Of a stretch of DNA of 64,000 nt, positions 59,578 to 64,000 are shown in pieces. Position 1 is the first letter of the stretch; the number at the start of each line of letters is the position of its first letter. The notes under the pieces were generated by a model. The model did not search any database and was not told the origin of the DNA. It was given only the letters and a program-made list of their open reading frames with translations. Source of the stretch: Marthasterias glacialis (taxonomy: Eukaryota > Echinodermata > Asteroidea > Forcipulatida > Asteriidae). The position numbers and the translations under genes are program-made. The DNA is taken from assembly GCA_911728455.2 (NCBI GenBank), contig OU452238.1, positions 13,920,049 through 13,984,048 of the forward strand, read 5' to 3'.

Positions 59578-61714
59578 TGTGGCGGAAATTGCCCGTTGCC
59601 GGGGTCGTTGAAACCTCGACCCGGGAACGACGTCGATAGCGCTGCCACCAGGCGGAAAATTTAAAGGCCTAAACCACCGGAGTTCCGCCTCACCGGTTCA
59701 GTATCTCAAAATGGTAGACTAGGGTCCGCTGTCAAAATATATGACCAAGTGAAAGGATAAAACCGAAATAATTGAATATGCACACAAACGTTTCAATTCT
59801 GAATAAATGTAACAATTAATTTATTTGACTCCACAGCAAAGTAAATTATTATTTACACTGCACACTCTTCCAGGCCAATATTCACTTTAAGAAATACAAT
59901 ATGTTACTTAACTATAGGACCCTAATATTTTCCAGAAGCTAAAATCTCAATAAGTGCTGGCCCAATAGCCGGCAAATCCACTATATCAAAAGAAAAACCT
60001 AAGTGATACTGCGCTCCCTGAGCTAACAACAATATCCACTTATCTTCTAAAACACTGAGGTGATCCTGCGCCCTACGGCTACAACAAGATCCACGCCTCC
60101 TTAAAAATACCGAAGTGATCCTGCGCTCCTTGAGCTAACAACAAAATCCACTCCTTAAAACACAGAGGTAATCCTGCGCCCTACGGCTACAACAAGATTC
60201 ACGTCTCTATCCACAAGTGATATTTTCACAGTAGGCATCATTTATCCTACACTATCAACTTGCTTAAACTCTAAAAATACAGACCCTAAACAATTGGAGT
60301 TTTATATTCTACGCACTTGGCTCAAATATCCTCCTTAAATACGGGAAAATATTAACTGGTCCTATACAAGTAAATATCCAAATCCTTAAGGCTCCTCGGA
60401 AATTGCTCCCCGAATCTTAGATTGGCTCCTCTAGTGATAAATGACTGGCTCCTTTAATTAGTGATGTACTGGCTCCCCAGCTCCCCAGCTGCCTAACTTG
60501 CTCCCCAAGTGATAACAAGTTAGCTCCTCAGCTCCTCAAACGATAAATTTATTCTCTTGACTATTACTTGACTCTATAACTTTTTAACTGTTTAATTAGC
60601 TCCCCTAACAATAATAAATAAGCTCTTCAACTCCTCAAACGTGCAACTTGCTCCCCCATAAATTTGGCTCCCCTACTCCTGAAATCGCATCTCCCAAATA
60701 CAAGGAAAGTTGTGAACAAAATGTATTCTCAACAAAGCATCATCAAATCCTCCTTAAGAAAATGTGATTCCTTGTTCCAGTAAATAATATTCTGAAATAT
60801 TATTCACATACCTCTATTTCAGCAGCTCCCCAATTGTCCTCTGTACTCAGGTTAAAATTTGTTTGGAGGTCAGCAACAATTTCAGCCTCAGCTTGCTCAG
60901 CTCTATTATTCTGATCAACAACACACTGCTCCAATTTTTCTCCCCTTTTTATACAAATTGAACTACGCGCCTTACGCACAGAAAGTTCTCACGCGTAATC
61001 GATAAGCCACGCCTACATTTTCTGGTATTGGCTCAATAAATTACAAGTTCAAGTCGTAAATCGACTCAAAATTACCTTTTTATACAATCTAATTTTAATT
61101 AAAAGGGCTAAAGTATTCCTTAACATTTACTCTTACTATTTACATGAAATAATGGTGTCCTAAAGAAAGTTACTGCTTAAAAACGTCTCCGTAAGTACAC
61201 TTAGTAACGAATGTAAACAAAGCCCTGTTCATTCATAAAGTTGTGTGACGTAAGCTCATTAATATGCACAAACCGGTAGATGCACTGAAACAGACGACAT
61301 TGATGTAACTTTTCTACTTAATTTTTGCATTGGAAAGGTTCTACTCTCATGACCATCAAAAGTATAAAAGCTTGTTCACTATAAAATAAAGTAATTTTAC
61401 AGTCATAAATAAAAGTGTTTTTGTGGCTCACAAACTGGATAATAATTTCTGAACATCCGACCAATCATGTTGAGTTTAGAACAACGGAAGACGCCATCTT
61501 GGATTCCATATAAACAGTGTTTGACATGTGTTCAACATACACACACGTGTGTAAAAATCATCGCTACACACCAGTGGATTTATACATTGGAAATACATCC
61601 TGAATCAATAAAAATCATGGAAATAGTTGCTGGAAACATTGTGCATCTAAAGTAGAATATCTAAAGGTAAGATTGACGAAAATAGCCGAAAACTGGGGGC
61701 ATTTTCGTCACACA
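59578..61714 (-). repeat. 5' LTR of the retrotransposon
   Basis: Same length and offsets as 54049-56185; the four-fold ~54-bp repeats are at 60001-60217 and the sense TATAAAAAGG near 60945-60955. It should carry the active promoter. If the cap site is ~30 bp past the TATA box, R plus U5 would be about 1.3 kb, unusually long. Confidence 0.93.
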
Positions 61715-63084
61715 GGTTCACATGGCAAGCACCCTTATCTACAGGTTTCCTCAGGCTTGAGAGCTACAGTGATTAAGTTCACTTATGAGGCATCCTTGGT
61801 TTCATTATCAGAAATATATAATAATAATAAGAAGAAGAAGAAGAAGAAGAAGAAGAACTGCGTATTGCTATTATTTTTACTCTTCTCTCTTCTGCGTTGG
61901 TTTTATGAACACTATTTTGCACCATTTTGAGAGTCAATGTCCCTGTGTGTTATACAGTGTTGTGTGCGTTTGAGGTATTGTGGTGTTTACATGTTCACAA
62001 GCTGACCTCCCACAATGACGAGCGTGACAGCAGCAGCAATGTGTGACACTGGTGCAAGGGGGTCAATAAGAGATCATTGTTAATGGGATGCTCATTGTCC
62101 ACGTATACTCACTTTTTCGTTTTTTGCTCATGCTTGGTTACGAACACCTACGCATGCAGTAATCGATTATATCTTGTAACACCTTGTGATGTTGAAAAAC
62201 TACCTACAGAAAGGATCAACCTGACATGGGCAATAAAAACAATGCTATTAATAAAACATTTAACAAATTCATTTAGAACACATTTTGAGGAACATGTACA
62301 AGACTTCATCAACAACTTCGCAAATACATTTTATGCACAATACAGTTATAAAAAGTGGAATTCTTAGGGTCAGACAAAAATTTAGTAAATGTTATCGATC
62401 TTTGAGGCTGGTACTTAAAGCACTTTAGAAGTTAAAAAAAAGGGGGTTCCAAGGTCAAATTCAATTTTGAAAAAGAATCAAATACAATGGCATTTGACAC
62501 CTAATTAATGTGAGGTTGGAGATTTGTAACATTTTTCCACTCACAAAACTGAAATTTTCCTTTAATTGTCATTCAGTTGAAAATGTAAATTCATGTTCAA
62601 ACCTCTGTAAAATATTCTAAGAAATATATTCACTGAATAAATTTTAGTTGAAAATAACATTTGCTGTTAACTTCTTCTCTTATAAAATGATTTAAACGTA
62701 TTGAATATATACTACTCTAACATTTCATAATAAAAAACTTGGCAGTATTTACTTACTATATAAGTAGACTCATTCAATAAGACCATGCATTTGTGACCCT
62801 GATGACGTTATGACCAACATTGATAATATTGCAATAATTCAACAATGAGTGACTATGGTGACTTCCTTCACAGATAAAACATGCTCTCTTCGAAAATCCG
62901 CAATACTTTCTGAAAATCACAGCAAATGAAGAGTATTAGTTGTTTTCAACAGAGAAAGCGTGCTGAAGTTAAGGTTTGTTTGAACTATTGGATTTATACT
63001 CACATTTTGAATAAGAGTGAAGGATTAAGCTTCGTCTGTTCCTTTGAGGATGTGATAAATGAACACAGGATATCCTGGTGTAGT

Positions 63085-63280
63085 GGCTGAGAGAGTTGGA
63101 ATTCCCGGCAGTTTGTACCTTTCTATTTTCTCCACTTTAAAAAGCGGAAGGAACTTTGTCGAATAAAGGAAAACCTGAGGCAGAGAGAGTCAGAATTCCT
63201 GGCAGTTTGTACCTTTCTATTTCTCCGCATAAAGAGCGGAAGGAACTTTGTCGAATCAAGGACAACCTTAGGCAGTACAA
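63085..63280. repeat. Tandem duplication, ~107-bp unit
   Basis: GGCAGTTTGTACCTTTCTAT, AGCGGAAGGAACTTTGTCGA and GGACAACCTTAGGCAG-type blocks occur twice in the same order. The second copy is slightly diverged. Confidence 0.85.
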
Positions 63281-63355
63281 ACATTAGTGGGCAATTCCAC
63301 AGGAAACAACAACTGTATAAAGATTTCGAGATTAGAGATTAGAGATTTGGAGTAG

Positions 63356-63565
63356 GTATTGTGACCAAGTGGCCTACAGTGCACCAGACTCAAGTTTGGC
63401 TGCTGATTATGAGTGTGGGTTAGGTTCCAGACTCGTGTCCTTGAGCAAGACGCTGAACCATAAATAATTGTATTGTCCTTTGTATAGGGTGTAAAGCTGT
63501 AGGTTCTATTTGTCATGTTATTATGCGCATTAAACACAGTACACTTAGTGTTAAGGGGCCTATGA
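63356..63565 (+). mobile_element. tRNA-Leu/Ser-like SINE
   Basis: The head TTGTGACCAAGTGGCCTACA and CACCAGACTCAAGTTTGGCT is followed by GTGTCCTTGAGCAAGACGCT and GTGTAAAGCTGTAGGTTC. Same order as 36984 and 41361; B box eroded. Confidence 0.65.
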
Positions 63566-64000
63566 AGTGGTATTTTTTCACACTACATTTTTTTCCGTGC
63601 TTAGTATGGTTTCATATTAATAAAAATTAACATTTCGTGAATTTGTCATAAGTTAGGCTATTACCTTTGCATTTATCCCTCAAATTTGTGTTTGTGATAT
63701 TAAACCTCCTAGAAACTTTGAATAAACTTGCATTTATAGTTTAATGTGGGCATATTTTATAGTTTAAACTGGGGGAAAATGTCATAGGACCTTGAAGAGA
63801 AGAGTCTCAGGCACCCTGGTGTTTTGTGGTAGGCTGATGTGTTCGTGGCAGATTGCACTACAGAACCAAATGTAGCCCTGCTAAGGGATCATGTGACCAG
63901 AGCTATGGTTATCGCAGCTAGCCACATGCTAGCCAAACTGCCTAGTCTGTAAGGGTTGATTTTAATAAATTAGTTTTAATATTAAATTATTTTTAGGAAC

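Larger units (their letters stand above)
54049..61714 (-). mobile_element. Gypsy-like LTR retrotransposon, gag-protease only, non-autonomous
   Basis: 7.67-kb element reading on the minus strand. Two 2,137-bp direct repeats (54049-56185 and 59578-61714) start TGTGGCGG and end CGTCACACA at matching offsets (5,529 bp) with no net indel; stretches I compared are identical. Between them, in transcription order, are a primer-binding site complementary to tRNA-Leu, gag with a zinc knuckle, protease in the -1 frame, then an acidic tail and a polypurine tract. Reverse transcriptase, RNase H and integrase are absent. No 4-6 bp target-site duplication is evident (left flank TCTGG, right flank GGTTC). 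Near-identical LTRs imply recent insertion, so it was probably mobilised in trans. Confidence 0.93.
61715..64000. other. Repeat-bearing region right of the LTR element, no gene seen
   Basis: It starts with a SINE-like tail (GTGATTAAGTTCACTT) and a (GAA)n run at 61829-61856. 63085-63280 is a ~107-bp tandem duplication (GGCAGTTTGTACCTTTCTAT and GGAAGGAACTTTGTCGAAT, each twice). 63356-63565 is a tRNA-Leu/Ser-like SINE. The rest is AT-rich with only short open frames that match nothing I recognise. Confidence 0.65.

Noticed and set aside
61467..61655. 62-residue plus-strand frame duplicated at 55938-56126
   Set aside because: It lies within both LTRs, antisense to the element, and is identical only because the LTRs are; no domain recognised.
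1..64000. CRISPR arrays, bacterial operons or prophage
   Set aside because: The window is intron-rich animal DNA; tandem repeats here have no spacer structure and no prokaryotic gene is present.

Overview
This is animal nuclear DNA: split genes with GT-AG introns, dense short interspersed and inverted repeats, long G/C homopolymers and one recent LTR retrotransposon. Gene content (an invertebrate-style Death-NACHT-LRR receptor, an AQP11-type aquaporin, UBR3, AAAS) and the repeat style suggest a marine invertebrate deuterostome. An echinoderm, possibly a sea star, is my best guess; that is inference and no single sequence here proves it.

Layout. 1-396 is a ~120-bp tandem satellite. 951-2761 (+) holds the last four exons of AAAS (nucleoporin ALADIN), whose 5' end lies left of the window. 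2762-9209 is intergenic and repeat-rich. 9210-12099 (-) is a two-coding-exon AQP11-like aquaporin, with a probable 5'UTR exon near 13004. 14645-43667 (+) is a complete 40-exon UBR3 gene (E3 ubiquitin ligase). The exons join in frame to 1,909 codons plus stop, close to the ~1,888 residues of human UBR3. Its introns carry most of the SINEs and MITEs, one U12-type AT-AC intron and one GC-AG intron. 43668-48880 is intergenic repeats, followed by a decayed LINE fragment. 49329-53097 (-) is a Death-NACHT-LRR immune-type receptor whose first exon(s) were not found. 54049-61714 is a Gypsy-like LTR retrotransposon on the minus strand with 2,137-bp LTRs, a tRNA-Leu primer site, gag and protease. Reverse transcriptase, RNase H and integrase are missing. 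61715-64000 shows only repeats.

How the parts relate. The four host genes are not an operon or pathway: they act in nuclear pores (AAAS), membrane transport (AQP11), ubiquitin signalling (UBR3) and innate sensing (NLR). AQP11-like and UBR3 are head to head and may share a promoter region.

Most unusual items: the gag-protease-only LTR element, with an in-frame A_AAU_UUU slippery site exactly where protease enters; the U12 AT-AC intron in UBR3; a hammerhead-ribozyme-like motif in a Penelope-like repeat; and an inverted-repeat element whose arms resemble CTCF sites, found in introns of both AAAS and UBR3. I see no clearly new multi-gene system.
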